Assembly (NCBI RefSeq): GCF_003013405.1
Contig: NZ_PXZL01000002.1
Location: 88,273-152,272 of the forward strand
Length of the DNA stretch: 64,000 nucleotides
DNA from: Brevibacillus formosus
GTDB taxonomy: Bacteria; Bacillota; Bacilli; Brevibacillales; Brevibacillaceae
Direction: 5' to 3'
The notes beneath the pieces are model-generated. The model did no database searches. It saw only the letters and a list, made by a program, of their open reading frames with translations, and had not been told where the DNA came from. Position 1 is the stretch's first letter. The number at the start of each line of letters is the position of its first letter. The position numbers and the translations under genes were made by a program. Shown here one piece after another: positions 50,110 through 59,653 of this stretch.

Positions 50110-51294
50110 ATGGAGCGCCTATTTTTGATGATCTTTTTCTTCACCATGTTTTTGATCGGTACGAATACATTTATCATCAGCCCACTGCTGCCAACCTTGC
50201 GAGAGTTATATCACGTATCCACGAACCAGGCAGCCTGGCTGATCGGAACTTACGCTCTCGGATTTGCTTTGGCCGCTTTAGTCGCCGGACCGCTATCTGA
50301 TAATCGAAATAGGAAACATGTGATGGCAGTCGGCATGCTCGGATTTGCCCTTTTCACACTTGCATGCGCCTTTGCGCCTAGTTTCACCGCGATGCTTTTC
50401 TTTCGCTTCCTTGCTGGTATCTGTTCTGCCTTTATCGGTCCTCAGGTGTGGGCAGCCATTCCTGTTTTGTTTCCCCCTGCTCGTATCGGAAAAGCAATGG
50501 GGGTTGTCATGGCAGGTCTTTCCGTTTCCCAAGTGATCGGTGTGCCTATAGGCAGTTTTCTGTCAGCTTATCATTGGTCGTTTCCTTTTTTGGCTGTAGG
50601 AATTGCTTCTCTCGGAGCTTTTGTACTCATCATCCGAAAACTTCCTGATTTATTGCCTCCTACCTCCATAACTGGACTTGGAACAAACAACACCCGAGTG
50701 GCTATTTTTGCACGTTACAAGGATCTGTTGAGACTGCCTCAAGCTTCGCGCAGCTTTATCGGCTATTTCGTTTTCATGACGGGTGTCTATGCAGTCTTTT
50801 CATTTTATGGCGTATGGCTTTCCGATCAATACCAGCAATCCGTTACCGAAATTGGCTTGATCACCCTCGTTATTGGGCTTGGCAACACCGTTGGCAGCTT
50901 ACTCAGCGGTTGGTTACTCGAGCGTTGGAAGAGAAATACGATTTTGACCGTTGGGTTTCTGGGCAGCGCCCTGCTCTATCTTATTTTGCCTTACATACCG
51001 GGAGTCGGCTTCTTGCAGGTTGTCCTCTTCTTCATGTATTGCTTTGGCGGTGTACTCGTGCCTGTTCTGATGGGTTACTTGCAATCATTGTCCGACACCT
51101 CGCGCGGAACCATATCGAGCTTGGCCAACGCTTGCATGTACATAGGGACTTTCATTGCTTCTTCTTTCGCAGGCAGTTTGTATTCTAATTTTGGTTTCGC
51201 GGGGGTCAGCACCTTCGCCTCCTTCACTTTTCTTATCGCCAATTTTCTCTTTGTTTGGAGGACTGGTAAATTAAATGTAACCGCACAAGCATGA
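50110..51294 (+). CDS. MFS transporter (DHA1-type drug exporter)
   Basis: 394 residues, twelve membrane helices. N-terminal NTFIISPLLPTLRELYHVS and loop GPLSDNRNRKHVM (motif A) plus motif C-like VIGVPIGSFLS mark drug-proton antiporters of the AraJ/Bcr class. AGAGGAG precedes the ATG. Likely under the ArsR-type repressor. Substrate unknown. Confidence 0.88.
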   Translation: MERLFLMIFFFTMFLIGTNTFIISPLLPTLRELYHVSTNQAAWLIGTYALGFALAALVAGPLSDNRNRKHVMAVGMLGFALFTLACAFAPSFTAMLFFRFLAGICSAFIGPQVWAAIPVLFPPARIGKAMGVVMAGLSVSQVIGVPIGSFLSAYHWSFPFLAVGIASLGAFVLIIRKLPDLLPPTSITGLGTNNTRVAIFARYKDLLRLPQASRSFIGYFVFMTGVYAVFSFYGVWLSDQYQQSVTEIGLITLVIGLGNTVGSLLSGWLLERWKRNTILTVGFLGSALLYLILPYIPGVGFLQVVLFFMYCFGGVLVPVLMGYLQSLSDTSRGTISSLANACMYIGTFIASSFAGSLYSNFGFAGVSTFASFTFLIANFLFVWRTGKLNVTAQA

Positions 51295-51374
51295 GTCCTT
51301 TACTTTCCCTCTTCGCCTTGCTACGCTATGGTCAAATTCATTTTATCGCAGTCAGCAGGACGGAGAGGGTCAAC

Positions 51375-52622
51375 GTGGATTCATCCCCATCTTTATGGAA
51401 AAACAGTTCGTTCCTCAAGCTTTGGCTTGCGCAAATGACGGCAAGTATCGGGGATCATTGCTACAGCTTCGCATTACTCTGGTATTTGCTGCAAGCAACC
51501 AAATCGGGTTCGGTGCTCAGCCTGCTCGCGATCCCGGAAATGGTGGCGGGTCTCATGTTTTACCTCGTCGGCGGGGTTATGGCTGACCGGTACAGCCCAC
51601 GCATGCTCATGGTGGGTGCGGATGTTGCGCGAATTCTTGTCGCGATCACGGTAGGTATCCTGGTCTACATGGGTGTGGAAGAGTTTTCTTTTTTTCTGGC
51701 GGCCCAATTCTTGTTGGGGTTGTTCTCCAGTCTGTTTCAACCAGCGCGAACCGTTGCACTCAAATCAGTGGTTCCCCAAGAGCAGTTAGGGCGAGCAAAT
51801 GCGATCTTGGACACGACTTTCCGAACGATTCGGATTATTGCGCCAATGTCGATTGGACTGGTCGCTTCGATCATGCCGCTGTCTACTTTGTTTTTTATAA
51901 ACGCAGGCAGCTATTTGATTTCTGTCTTGTTCCTTTATGCCATCCGTATTTCGTTGACCGATCAACAACAAGGATCTACTACGAAAATGACACCCAGCCA
52001 GTACGCCCGGGATATTGCCTCAGGTTTACAGGAGCTAAAGCAAAATCGTGCTTTGTTCTTGATTCTTCTTTTTAGCAATATGGGCTTTCTCGTCTGGCAG
52101 GTCACTTACACGGTGGGCTTCCCGTTTATGGCAGAACGTATGCAGCAAGGAAACGGAAGTACATTAGCTGTCTTGCTGGGCTTCTATGGGATCGGGAACT
52201 TGCTGGGAAGCCTCTACATGGCTCGCTCGTTCTACACCCGGTATTTACTTGTGATTATGGTTGGATGGGTGTTTCAAGCAGTCGGATTCCTGTTGCTAAC
52301 GACAGGAGGTACCGCTCACTGGATTGCCTTTCTCGGAGCAGCAGTGGCAGGGATCGGAGGGCCGCTCATTGGTATCCCGACTGTGACGGCCATTCAAATC
52401 AAAGCATCCAGCAACAGTACAGGCAAAATTTTTGCGATCAACATGCTCATGTTCACCTTCTTTTGTACATTGTCCAGCAGCCTCGGTGCCATCTGGATGG
52501 GCAAATGGCCCGTCGAGCAGCTTTTCCTCATTAGTGGACTATTCCTTGCTGCGATGAGCTTCGTAGGCTTTCTGATTGAAAAACGAGCACCAACCGAGCA
52601 ACACCAATCCTCCTCCGCTTAA
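51375..52622 (+). CDS. MFS transporter (DHA3-type)
   Basis: 415 residues, about twelve helices. Start region LWKNSSFLKLWLAQMTASIGDHCYSFAL and loop GGVMADRYSPRMLMVGAD are typical of the macrolide-efflux-like MFS_3 group. The GTG at 51375 follows GGAGAGGG; the ATG at 51291 overlapping the previous stop has no ribosome binding site. Possibly co-transcribed with the first MFS gene. Confidence 0.87.
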   Translation: MDSSPSLWKNSSFLKLWLAQMTASIGDHCYSFALLWYLLQATKSGSVLSLLAIPEMVAGLMFYLVGGVMADRYSPRMLMVGADVARILVAITVGILVYMGVEEFSFFLAAQFLLGLFSSLFQPARTVALKSVVPQEQLGRANAILDTTFRTIRIIAPMSIGLVASIMPLSTLFFINAGSYLISVLFLYAIRISLTDQQQGSTTKMTPSQYARDIASGLQELKQNRALFLILLFSNMGFLVWQVTYTVGFPFMAERMQQGNGSTLAVLLGFYGIGNLLGSLYMARSFYTRYLLVIMVGWVFQAVGFLLLTTGGTAHWIAFLGAAVAGIGGPLIGIPTVTAIQIKASSNSTGKIFAINMLMFTFFCTLSSSLGAIWMGKWPVEQLFLISGLFLAAMSFVGFLIEKRAPTEQHQSSSA

Positions 52623-52644
52623 GAGAGAAGGATTGGTGTTTTCT
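52600..52644 (+). terminator. Terminator after the second MFS gene
   Basis: ACACCAATCCT (52601-52611) pairs with AGGATTGGTGT (52629-52639), straddling the stop codon, then TTTTC. Confidence 0.85.
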
Positions 52645-52746
52645 CATTATTTGCAAAAAAACAATTGCAACCGCATTTTTCATGTCATATAATCTGACAT
52701 AAATAAAATAGTGTCAGGTTATATGACACAGAAAAGAGGTGGATGG

Positions 52747-54081
52747 ATGGAACCTACTGTCGCAAGTCTCTCGTCTGCCATTGACGCCACATGGGTCATG
52801 GTCTCGGCCATTCTGGTCATTCTCATGCAGGTTGGATTCGCCCTGCTGGAAGCTGGTTCTACTCGCATGAAAAACGCTGGTCACGTTGCTGGCAAAACGG
52901 TCCTTACCTTCGGCATCTGCTCGATTGCTTTCTGGGCATTTGGCTTTGGTCTGACGTTTGGAGACGGCAACTCTTTCATCGGATTTTCCGGATTCTTTTT
53001 TGACGGCATGCAAAAAGACGCTTTCTCTGCCTTTTCCGCTGCAACTGTTCCTATCTCGATCCTCTTCCTCTTTCAGCTCGCTTTTGCTGCTGTTTCACTC
53101 GCGATCGCCTGGGGTGGTTTTGCAGAACGCGCCAAGCTGTCCATTTACTTTATTTTTAGCGTACTGTTTACTGTCCTCATCTATCCTGTCGTCGGTCACT
53201 GGGTATGGGGCGGCGGTTGGTTAGCTCAGCTCGGGATGCAAGACTTCGCTGGTTCTACGGTTGTCCATCTCCAAGGGGCCATCGTCGCACTCGTCGCCAC
53301 TATCCTTTTGAAGCCTCGTATTGGAAAATACAATCGCGACGGCAGTTCCAATCTGATTCCTGGTCACAACCAAGTTTACTCTGTCTTAGGTGTTCTGTTT
53401 CTTTGGATCGGCTGGTTCGGCTTTAACGCCGGCTCCACGCTGGGCAGCACATCGGGATTTTTCGGCTATATCGCCGTCACTACCAATCTCGCTACCGCAG
53501 CGGGCGCTGTCGCCGCTCTTGCTATCTCCTGGATCGTCATGGGAAAAGCAGATATCCCAAGCATGCTCAACGGCGTCCTTGCAGCTCTCGTCGCCATTAC
53601 AGCATCCTGCGCCTTCGTCGATCCGTGGGCAGCCGTTGTAATCGGTGCTGTGTCAGGTATTCTTACATTTTATACATCTATTTGGTTTGACCGTATGGGG
53701 ATTGATGATCCTGTCTTCGCTTTTTCCGTGCATGGGGTGGCTGGTATATGGGGAACGTTGTCCACGGGCCTATTCGCTACACCGGAGCTGGCCGAAAAGG
53801 TCGGCGTAGGCGGTCCTGGGCTGTTTTATGGCGGCGGCCTGCATCAGTTAGGGGTTCAAGCGTTAGGCCTGGCTGGCTCTGCGCTCTACGTTTTCGTAGT
53901 AGCCTTCATCATTTTGTATGTGTTAAAAGTAACCATTGGCCTGCGAGTCACTGAAGAGGAAGAGGTGGTTGGTCTTGACCTTAGCGAACACGGGGGATAC
54001 GGCTATCCCGAACTACTCCAGCCTGAACGGGTACGACCGGTTGCATCTACTCAAAGCAGCACCTCTCACTCTCTCACCTGA
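52747..54081 (+). CDS. amt: Ammonium transporter Amt
   Basis: 444 residues, eleven membrane helices. Conserved pore features: GFALLEAGSTRMKN, DFAGSTVVHLQGAIVALV (first twin His), WFGFNAGSTL and FSVHGVAGIWGTLSTGLF (second His). Imports ammonium. AGAGGTGGA precedes the ATG; the longer frame from 52711 is not needed. There is no glnK/PII gene next to it; instead the last 107 bases overlap a DUF294 nucleotidyltransferase gene. Confidence 0.93.
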   Translation: MEPTVASLSSAIDATWVMVSAILVILMQVGFALLEAGSTRMKNAGHVAGKTVLTFGICSIAFWAFGFGLTFGDGNSFIGFSGFFFDGMQKDAFSAFSAATVPISILFLFQLAFAAVSLAIAWGGFAERAKLSIYFIFSVLFTVLIYPVVGHWVWGGGWLAQLGMQDFAGSTVVHLQGAIVALVATILLKPRIGKYNRDGSSNLIPGHNQVYSVLGVLFLWIGWFGFNAGSTLGSTSGFFGYIAVTTNLATAAGAVAALAISWIVMGKADIPSMLNGVLAALVAITASCAFVDPWAAVVIGAVSGILTFYTSIWFDRMGIDDPVFAFSVHGVAGIWGTLSTGLFATPELAEKVGVGGPGLFYGGGLHQLGVQALGLAGSALYVFVVAFIILYVLKVTIGLRVTEEEEVVGLDLSEHGGYGYPELLQPERVRPVASTQSSTSHSLT

Positions 54082-55144
54082 ACAAGTGGAAAAAATACGG
54101 AATGTTGACTCCTTTGACGAACTGGCCTTATTGCGACGAGAATTGTTGGACCCTTCTGTGCTGCGCCCATTGAATCGCGCAGGAGAATTGGCTCCCTTTT
54201 CCATCACCATCAATCTGATTCATGATAACCTCATCCGGCAGGGGGTGCTCCTCGCTGTAAACGATCTTGCCAAAAGGGGTTGGGGCACCCCTCCCGTCCC
54301 CTTTGCCTTTCTGCAATTCGGCAGTGGCGGTCGATCAGAGCAAGCACTCATCAGCGATCAGGACAACGGTCTCGTCTATCAACTGCCAGATCATCTGGGC
54401 GAACAGGAAACAGAAAAAATACATGGCTACTTTCAGTTGCTGGGGGCGACAATCGTTGCTGGTTTGGAGGTAGCCGGCTATCCTCCCTGCCAAGGGAATG
54501 TCACTTGCCTCTCCCCCAAATGGCGAGGCAGCATCGAACAATGGCTGGACCAAATCGACAGATGGGTCTCTCACCCCATCTGGGAAAACGCCCGTTATTT
54601 ACTTCTCGCAAGTGATGTGCGTGTCTTATGGGGCGAATCGGCCATTTTTTCTCCCGTCCATGAACGCTTCCGTCAATTGCTTGCAGGGAATGTCTTCTTG
54701 CTGAATCGACTGGTGAGTAATACACTGCATTATCGGGTACCGCTTGGAATCTTCGGCAGAGTTTTACCTGAGGTCCACGGACGCTTTCGCGGCGCCATCA
54801 ACGTGAAGTACGGCATTTATTTGCCGCTGGTGAATTGCGTACGGCATTTCGCCTTGGCGCATGGCATCTTTGCCAGTTCTACCTTGGAACGATTGGATCT
54901 ACTCGGCGAAAAAGGCGTTTGGAGCAAAAGCTTTTGTGACGAGGTAGCCGCATACTTCCGGCAAATTCAAGGTTTGCGACTGATCGCCCCCCTCCATTGG
55001 GAAGATGGACAATACACAAGCAATAGCTATATCAAACTAGGGGAGCTTTCTCCTGACACCCAATTGATGGTGCGACAGTCGATGAAGCTGGCGATCCGCC
55101 TGCAAAAAATGACCGAAAAGCTCCCCTCCGTTTTCGGGGGATAG
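53975..55144 (+). CDS. DUF294 putative nucleotidyltransferase (GlnD-like)
   Basis: 389 residues. The nucleotidyltransferase core is AFLQFGSGGRSEQALISDQD, where GSGGRSEQ and DQDN are the G-S...D-x-D catalytic elements of the DUF294 family; a DUF294_C region follows (FAGRVLPEVHGRFRGA-type, then IKLGELSPDT). No CBS or cNMP domains, unlike many relatives. TTG at 53975 with AGAGGTGG upstream, inside amt, gives a 107-base out-of-frame overlap. Possibly modifies a PII-like or other target in ammonium uptake. Confidence 0.8.
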   Translation: MTLANTGDTAIPNYSSLNGYDRLHLLKAAPLTLSPEQVEKIRNVDSFDELALLRRELLDPSVLRPLNRAGELAPFSITINLIHDNLIRQGVLLAVNDLAKRGWGTPPVPFAFLQFGSGGRSEQALISDQDNGLVYQLPDHLGEQETEKIHGYFQLLGATIVAGLEVAGYPPCQGNVTCLSPKWRGSIEQWLDQIDRWVSHPIWENARYLLLASDVRVLWGESAIFSPVHERFRQLLAGNVFLLNRLVSNTLHYRVPLGIFGRVLPEVHGRFRGAINVKYGIYLPLVNCVRHFALAHGIFASSTLERLDLLGEKGVWSKSFCDEVAAYFRQIQGLRLIAPLHWEDGQYTSNSYIKLGELSPDTQLMVRQSMKLAIRLQKMTEKLPSVFGG

Positions 55145-55155
55145 GAGGAGATTGC

Positions 55156-55863
55156 GTGACAAAACGGGACTTATTCGGTCGCATTTGGCATATGAACCGC
55201 GACATGCCGGGTATTGCAGATGATAAACAACACATCGCCTATTTGCGCTCCATCTCCAAAGCGAATAAACCAGTCGATTCCAGTGCCGATATTCCTCTGC
55301 ACGATCTGGAGGTTGTCGTCGTTGATCTGGAAACGACCGGTTTTTATCCCGATCACGGTGACGCGATTATATCGATGGGAGCAGTCGCCATGAGAGGAGA
55401 ACACCTCCTCCTTGGCGATTCTTTTTATACGCTGGTCAATCCCGGACGGGCGATTCCTCCACACATCCGCTCCCTCACCGGGATTACTGATGATATGGTT
55501 GGAGATGCTCCCGAGCTGTTAGAGGCTTTGGCCCGTTTTTTTCAATTCGTTGGAGATCGTCCGCTCGTTGCCCATCATTCTCGCCATGAGCGTGAATTTT
55601 TGCGATCTGGGCTTTGGAAAACGAGCCGGCGTCCGTTTACCCACCGCATGCTGGATACGATGCTGCTCATTCGATTGTTGAGTAATCCGATTGGCAACGG
55701 CTCGCTGGACGCCCTCTGTGCGGCCCACGACATCCCGATCTCACGCAGGCATCACGCTTACTGTGACGCTGTTGCAGCTGGTACGCTTTGGGCGAAGTAT
55801 CTGGTAAAAGCGCAATCCCAAGGATTTTCAAACCTGCGGCAGGTTTACGAAGCTGTACGCTAG
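55156..55863 (+). CDS. DnaQ-type 3'-5' exonuclease
   Basis: 235 residues. DEDDh exonuclease fold: VVDLETTGFYPDHGDAIIS (ExoI), HIRSLTGITDDMVGDAPE (ExoII region), and ISRRHHAYCDAVAAG with the His and Asp of ExoIII. Residues 1-45 form an extra N-terminal segment (DRDMPGIADDKQHIAYL-like) common in DUF294-linked copies. GTG start after GGAGGAGA, 11 bases behind the DUF294 gene. Acts on single-stranded ends; what it does beside amt is unknown. Confidence 0.87.
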   Translation: MTKRDLFGRIWHMNRDMPGIADDKQHIAYLRSISKANKPVDSSADIPLHDLEVVVVDLETTGFYPDHGDAIISMGAVAMRGEHLLLGDSFYTLVNPGRAIPPHIRSLTGITDDMVGDAPELLEALARFFQFVGDRPLVAHHSRHEREFLRSGLWKTSRRPFTHRMLDTMLLIRLLSNPIGNGSLDALCAAHDIPISRRHHAYCDAVAAGTLWAKYLVKAQSQGFSNLRQVYEAVR

Positions 55864-55918
55864 AATTCGTTCGAATCGTTCAATAAGTCCTACCAACGGA
55901 ACATGAGGAGAGAATATT

Positions 55919-56410
55919 ATGCTACAGATCAGAGATGCAGTTCTGGGTGACCTGCCCGCTATGCTCGCTATTTACAACTACGCGGTGGAAAATCTGGTTG
56001 CGACATTTGACTTGGAGCCACAGACCTTGGCCCAGCGCGAAGTGTGGTTTCACAAGCACGGTGACAGACATCCGATCATCGTTGCCGAATACGAAGGGAA
56101 TGTGATCGGATATTGCAGTCTGTCCGTTTTCCGTGAGAAGCCCGCTTATCAAAAATCAACGGAACTGTCTATTTATATCGCCCCTGATCAAAGTGGGAAG
56201 GGTGTTGGCACTACCCTGATGAATGCGATTCTGGAGCGTGCCAGACAGCTCGAATACCACACGATCGTAAGCGGAATCGTAGGCGGCAATAACGCCAGTG
56301 TGAAGCTGCACGAGAAGTTCGGGTTTAGCTTGGCAGGGAAGTTTCAAGAGGTGGGATTCAAGTTCGGAGAGTGGCACGACGTTCATTTTTATCAATGGAT
56401 GGTCAAGTAA
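55919..56410 (+). CDS. Phosphinothricin-type N-acetyltransferase (PAT)
   Basis: 163 residues. GNAT with the PAT/YwnH signature: DLPAMLAIYNYAVENLVATFDL, ELSIYIAPDQSGKGVGTTLM (acetyl-CoA site) and GIVGGNNASVKLHEKFGF, ending FKFGEWHDVHFYQW. Such enzymes acetylate phosphinothricin or methionine sulfoximine and related amines. GAGGAGAG precedes the ATG. Monocistronic. Confidence 0.9.
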   Translation: MLQIRDAVLGDLPAMLAIYNYAVENLVATFDLEPQTLAQREVWFHKHGDRHPIIVAEYEGNVIGYCSLSVFREKPAYQKSTELSIYIAPDQSGKGVGTTLMNAILERARQLEYHTIVSGIVGGNNASVKLHEKFGFSLAGKFQEVGFKFGEWHDVHFYQWMVK

Positions 56411-56420
56411 CAAATACGAA

Positions 56421-56460
56421 AAGCCGACACCCCTTTACGCAGGAAGTGTCGGCTTATTTG
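56421..56460 (+). terminator. Terminator after the PAT-like gene
   Basis: Perfect ten-base-pair stem AAGCCGACAC/GTGTCGGCTT (56421-56430 with 56446-56455) followed by ATTTGTTTTG. The remaining gap to 56632 shows no gene. Confidence 0.85.
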
Positions 56461-56632
56461 TTTTGTAAGAAGCGAATACCTAAAAGTGGCACATCTTAAG
56501 CCAGGGTCTAATCCCTTAGCCCTTATGATATTAGTGTAACCGACGGATGATTATAAGTCTATATCTTTTTGAAAATTTCCACTAAAGTAGGTGTACCTGG
56601 CCAGGGAATCATAAACAGGAGGTAAATCTGTT

Positions 56633-57886
56633 GTGCAATGGCTGTCATGGGATCTGAATCTGAAGACGCGATTGATCGGCGAGACCCTTTTCAACCTATT
56701 ATTTTGGATGTACTTTCCCTTTCTCACCCTCCACTTTAGTGATACCTTTGGCAAAAATGTTGCCGGGTTACTCATGACAGTGCCACCGATTATGAGTATG
56801 ATCGGCAACCTTTTTGGCGGCTATTTGGCTGATCGATTTGGACGTCGATATGTCATGCTGTCAGGAGCGTTTTTGCAGGCAGGCATGTTTGTCCTGTTTG
56901 CCTTCTCCCTCTCTTCTTGGATCGATTATCTTGCGTTTATTGGAATCGGGCTTGGCAAAGCGGTATACAGCCCGGCGAGTTCTGCGATGGTCGCTGATCT
57001 CACCTCAGAAAAAGACAGACGCAGAATCTTCGCTACCTTTGTTACAGCCATGAACATTGGCGCTGTATTGGGACCCGCTCTTGGGGCCATCTTTTTCTTT
57101 CAATATCGCAGCGAGCTGCTGTGGACTTGTGCGCTTGTCACTTTTTTGTATTCGATTGCGATCTGGTTCAATGTGAGAGAGACACTGCCACAGTCCATAA
57201 AAAGCTCTGTCGCCTCTATCCATCTCCCTTCCGTTATGAAGGAGCAATGGCAGAGCTACGCCGTCATTCTACGCGACAAAGCTTTTGCGATCTATATTTT
57301 CGCAGGCATGCTGATCACGATGGCAATCGTGCAGCTCGATTTATTTTTGGCGGTCTATGTAAAAGAGTTTGTCCCAGCGCAGCCACTGCTTTCGTGGAAT
57401 GCTTGGTCACTCTCGCTTAGCAGTACGGAGATTTTCGGATGGATGGTGGGAATAAGCGGCCTTCTGTTTGTTCTGTGCGCCCTGCCTGTTACTAAATGGT
57501 TTGAGAACTGGAGCGACCGAAATGTCTTCCTCTTGTCCTCTTCGCTGTTTGGTGTGGGCATGTTTTTGGTGGGATTCACGACAAATGCCTGGCTGTTGTT
57601 CGGATGCGTGGTCATTTTTACAGTAGGGGAAGTGATGCGGACTCCTGTCGAGCAGAGCTTTGTCAGCAAATACGCACCAGAACATGCACGAGGACAGTAC
57701 ATGGGTGCCGCTAACCTGCAATACTCGCTCGGCCGCTTCCTCGCTCCCGTGACCGTTATTCTTTCGGAGTGGATCATGCCGATTGGCGTTTTTGGGTTTA
57801 TCTTGTTCTGCTCTCTTTTGAGTGCCGTTCTTTATGGGAAGCTATTCCAGATCGTTCAGAAACGCGAGTCCTCTCATTCCAGCTAA
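56633..57886 (+). CDS. MFS transporter
   Basis: 417 residues, twelve helices. Motif A is GGYLADRFGRRYVMLSGAFLQ; the N-terminus WDLNLKTRLIGETLFNLLFWMYFPFL fits the DHA1/YqjV-like family of Bacillales exporters. GTG start ten bases after AGGAGG. Monocistronic, convergent with the minus-strand cluster. Substrate unknown. Confidence 0.87.
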   Translation: MQWLSWDLNLKTRLIGETLFNLLFWMYFPFLTLHFSDTFGKNVAGLLMTVPPIMSMIGNLFGGYLADRFGRRYVMLSGAFLQAGMFVLFAFSLSSWIDYLAFIGIGLGKAVYSPASSAMVADLTSEKDRRRIFATFVTAMNIGAVLGPALGAIFFFQYRSELLWTCALVTFLYSIAIWFNVRETLPQSIKSSVASIHLPSVMKEQWQSYAVILRDKAFAIYIFAGMLITMAIVQLDLFLAVYVKEFVPAQPLLSWNAWSLSLSSTEIFGWMVGISGLLFVLCALPVTKWFENWSDRNVFLLSSSLFGVGMFLVGFTTNAWLLFGCVVIFTVGEVMRTPVEQSFVSKYAPEHARGQYMGAANLQYSLGRFLAPVTVILSEWIMPIGVFGFILFCSLLSAVLYGKLFQIVQKRESSHSS

Positions 57887-57900
57887 ACGACACCAAAAAC

Positions 57901-57946
57901 GAAAAGTGGTTGCGCAGCCATAACCTCCTGCCAACCACTTTTTCCT
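57901..57946. terminator. Bidirectional terminator between MFS gene and the frameshifted gene
   Basis: AAAAGTGGTTG pairs with CAACCACTTTT (57902-57912 with 57932-57942), A and T runs on both sides. Confidence 0.85.
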
Positions 57947-57954
57947 TTTCAGCA

Positions 57955-58409
57955 TTATAATTTTTTCGGAGCTTCTAATTTCATGGGGTCAACCATTACT
58001 TTTATTTGTGCTGGCGTTCCTTCGATCGTTACTTTCACATCGGAAACAACCATTTCTTTTGGCGTTTGGGCAACGTTGGCAAGCGCAATGAACTGATCCA
58101 GCTCCGGAGTCCAGGTAAGTCCAGTAGCTTGAATCATCGCCTTCACAGTATGAACGTCTGGAACCCCTTCATACATGATGCCGTCTATTGTTTTTTGATC
58201 ACCGCCCAGCATGACACTAACCCATATTGCTTTTTCGCTTGCCGCGTTTTCTTGTTTTGGATAATAAAAGCGGTAGTAATTCGTTTGCTTGTCTAGCTCA
58301 AGCTGAAAAGGAAGGGTATGAATTCCTTTCACAGCTAAATCTTCTTTGATTTTGTTGTAATGACTCAGGTTATAGCTAGTACTAAGACGGAGACTACGCA
58401 TTTTTTCAT
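57955..58409 (-). pseudogene. Frameshifted gene for a secreted protein
   Basis: An open frame of about 148 residues (LSHYNKIKEDLAVKGIHTLP to DPMKLEAPKKL) lacks a good start. An ATG at 58409 overlaps the ybaK stop as ATGA, the normal coupling signal, and encodes a signal-peptide-like MKKCVVSVLVLAIT that stops after 14 codons. One missing base near 58370 would join the signal peptide to the rest. So this looks like a secreted or lipoprotein gene broken by a single-base change, or a sequencing error. I do not recognise the domain. Confidence 0.6.
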
Positions 58410-58894
58410 AATGGGTTCCCTTCTGCCGAAGCAGCATCGATTTCTTTCGCTCCTGTCATCTCCAACAAGGCTTCATAAGAGACGGGTAAAAGTGACTCTG
58501 CTATACCAGCAGCCGTATAAACCACCGGGAAACGCTTCAAGGAGCGATCCACAAATACAGGCACTTCTTCCTGCAGGGCGAACGGACAAACCGCGCCAAC
58601 ACAGAAGCCTGTCATTTTTTCTACCTCTTCCGGCGTTGCCATCTTTGGCTTTCCTTGTCCAAACGCTGCCTTCACTTGCTTGGGGTGTACACGTACATCG
58701 CCTGCTGCCACGAACAAGGCGAACTGCTCATCTACCCGAAACAGGATCGACTTTGCGATTTGGCCGATCTCGACACCTAATGCCTGTGCAGCCACTTCGG
58801 ACGTAGGCAACGGTTGTTCAAACAAAATTGGCTCAATACTCGAATCATAGCGTTGTACATAGCTGCGAACCTTTTCCAAAGGGCTAGCGATCAT
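58406..58894 (-). CDS. YbaK/EbsC-type aminoacyl-tRNA deacylase
   Basis: 162 residues, a single YbaK domain. Family stretches are TSEVAAQALGVEIGQIAKSILFR with the invariant Lys, VRVHPKQVKAAFG and TGFCVGAVCPFALQEEVPVFVD. These enzymes clear mischarged tRNA-Pro (Cys or Ala). It overlaps the MOSC gene by four bases upstream and the broken secreted-protein gene downstream. Confidence 0.9.
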   Translation of the reverse strand: MIASPLEKVRSYVQRYDSSIEPILFEQPLPTSEVAAQALGVEIGQIAKSILFRVDEQFALFVAAGDVRVHPKQVKAAFGQGKPKMATPEEVEKMTGFCVGAVCPFALQEEVPVFVDRSLKRFPVVYTAAGIAESLLPVSYEALLEMTGAKEIDAASAEGNPL

Positions 58895-59628
58895 TCCCCG
58901 TCACTCCCTATCTCCACTAAAAAAACGTCATCGCCTTGCGACACACTGCCTGTCTTGACAACCGAAGCATAAACGCCGAAGTGATTATCGTGACACTTGA
59001 CGCATGCCTTCAATACGGCAGGAGTCATCGCCAACGTTTCTGGATCGATATTGACATATACACAGCGCTCGCAGTGTTTGTTTACTTGCAAGGTCACATC
59101 ATTGATTTTGATCTGTTTGCCCAGCCATTTGTCTTCCGCGAACGGCTCATCATCCTCCAGAACAACGACCAAATTCCCCCGAAAGCGTCGTGGATCTACC
59201 TGTTCTGCCCCAATCTGCCGCGCGATCTCTCTGAGAGATGCATCCGTGACCAGCAGAATGTGGTCTTCCCAGTTCACGCCGCCTTCTTGCGGACTACTAA
59301 TCATCGGTGTAATGGAGCGCTTCGCCGTCTCCGCGACATGGGCAAAAAAAGTATCATCCCACGTATGTACACTGCCATCTCGAGCTTCAATCCGAATCGG
59401 CGGGTACGCTTCTTTTCCTGTCCCTTCGCTCATGCTGGCATGATACCCGATAAGAGCGGGCACAACATCCGCACTGAGATACTTACCTTGACGAGCATTA
59501 TCCAAAAAATAATAGGCACGGTCTCCATACAAGCCAAATTCATCGACCGTACTTGATGATAGCTCTTCCCCTCGCATTCCTTTGACAGGATGACGGAAAA
59601 TGGTCTGCAGTGTTCCTACTTTTTTCAT
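58891..59628 (-). CDS. MOSC domain protein
   Basis: 245 residues. N-terminal MOSC_N beta barrel (IFRHPVKGMRGEEL, EFGLYGDRAYYFLD) and C-terminal MOSC domain (EQVDPRRFRGNLVV, LQVNKHCERCVYVNIDPETL) with the conserved Cys of CERC that would bind a molybdenum cofactor or sulfur. Related to YcbX/mARC-type sulfurases and reductases. Head of the MOSC-ybaK-secreted protein operon. Confidence 0.88.
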   Translation of the reverse strand: MKKVGTLQTIFRHPVKGMRGEELSSSTVDEFGLYGDRAYYFLDNARQGKYLSADVVPALIGYHASMSEGTGKEAYPPIRIEARDGSVHTWDDTFFAHVAETAKRSITPMISSPQEGGVNWEDHILLVTDASLREIARQIGAEQVDPRRFRGNLVVVLEDDEPFAEDKWLGKQIKINDVTLQVNKHCERCVYVNIDPETLAMTPAVLKACVKCHDNHFGVYASVVKTGSVSQGDDVFLVEIGSDGE

Positions 59629-59653
59629 TTGGTTCCCCTCCCCAACGCTTTCT

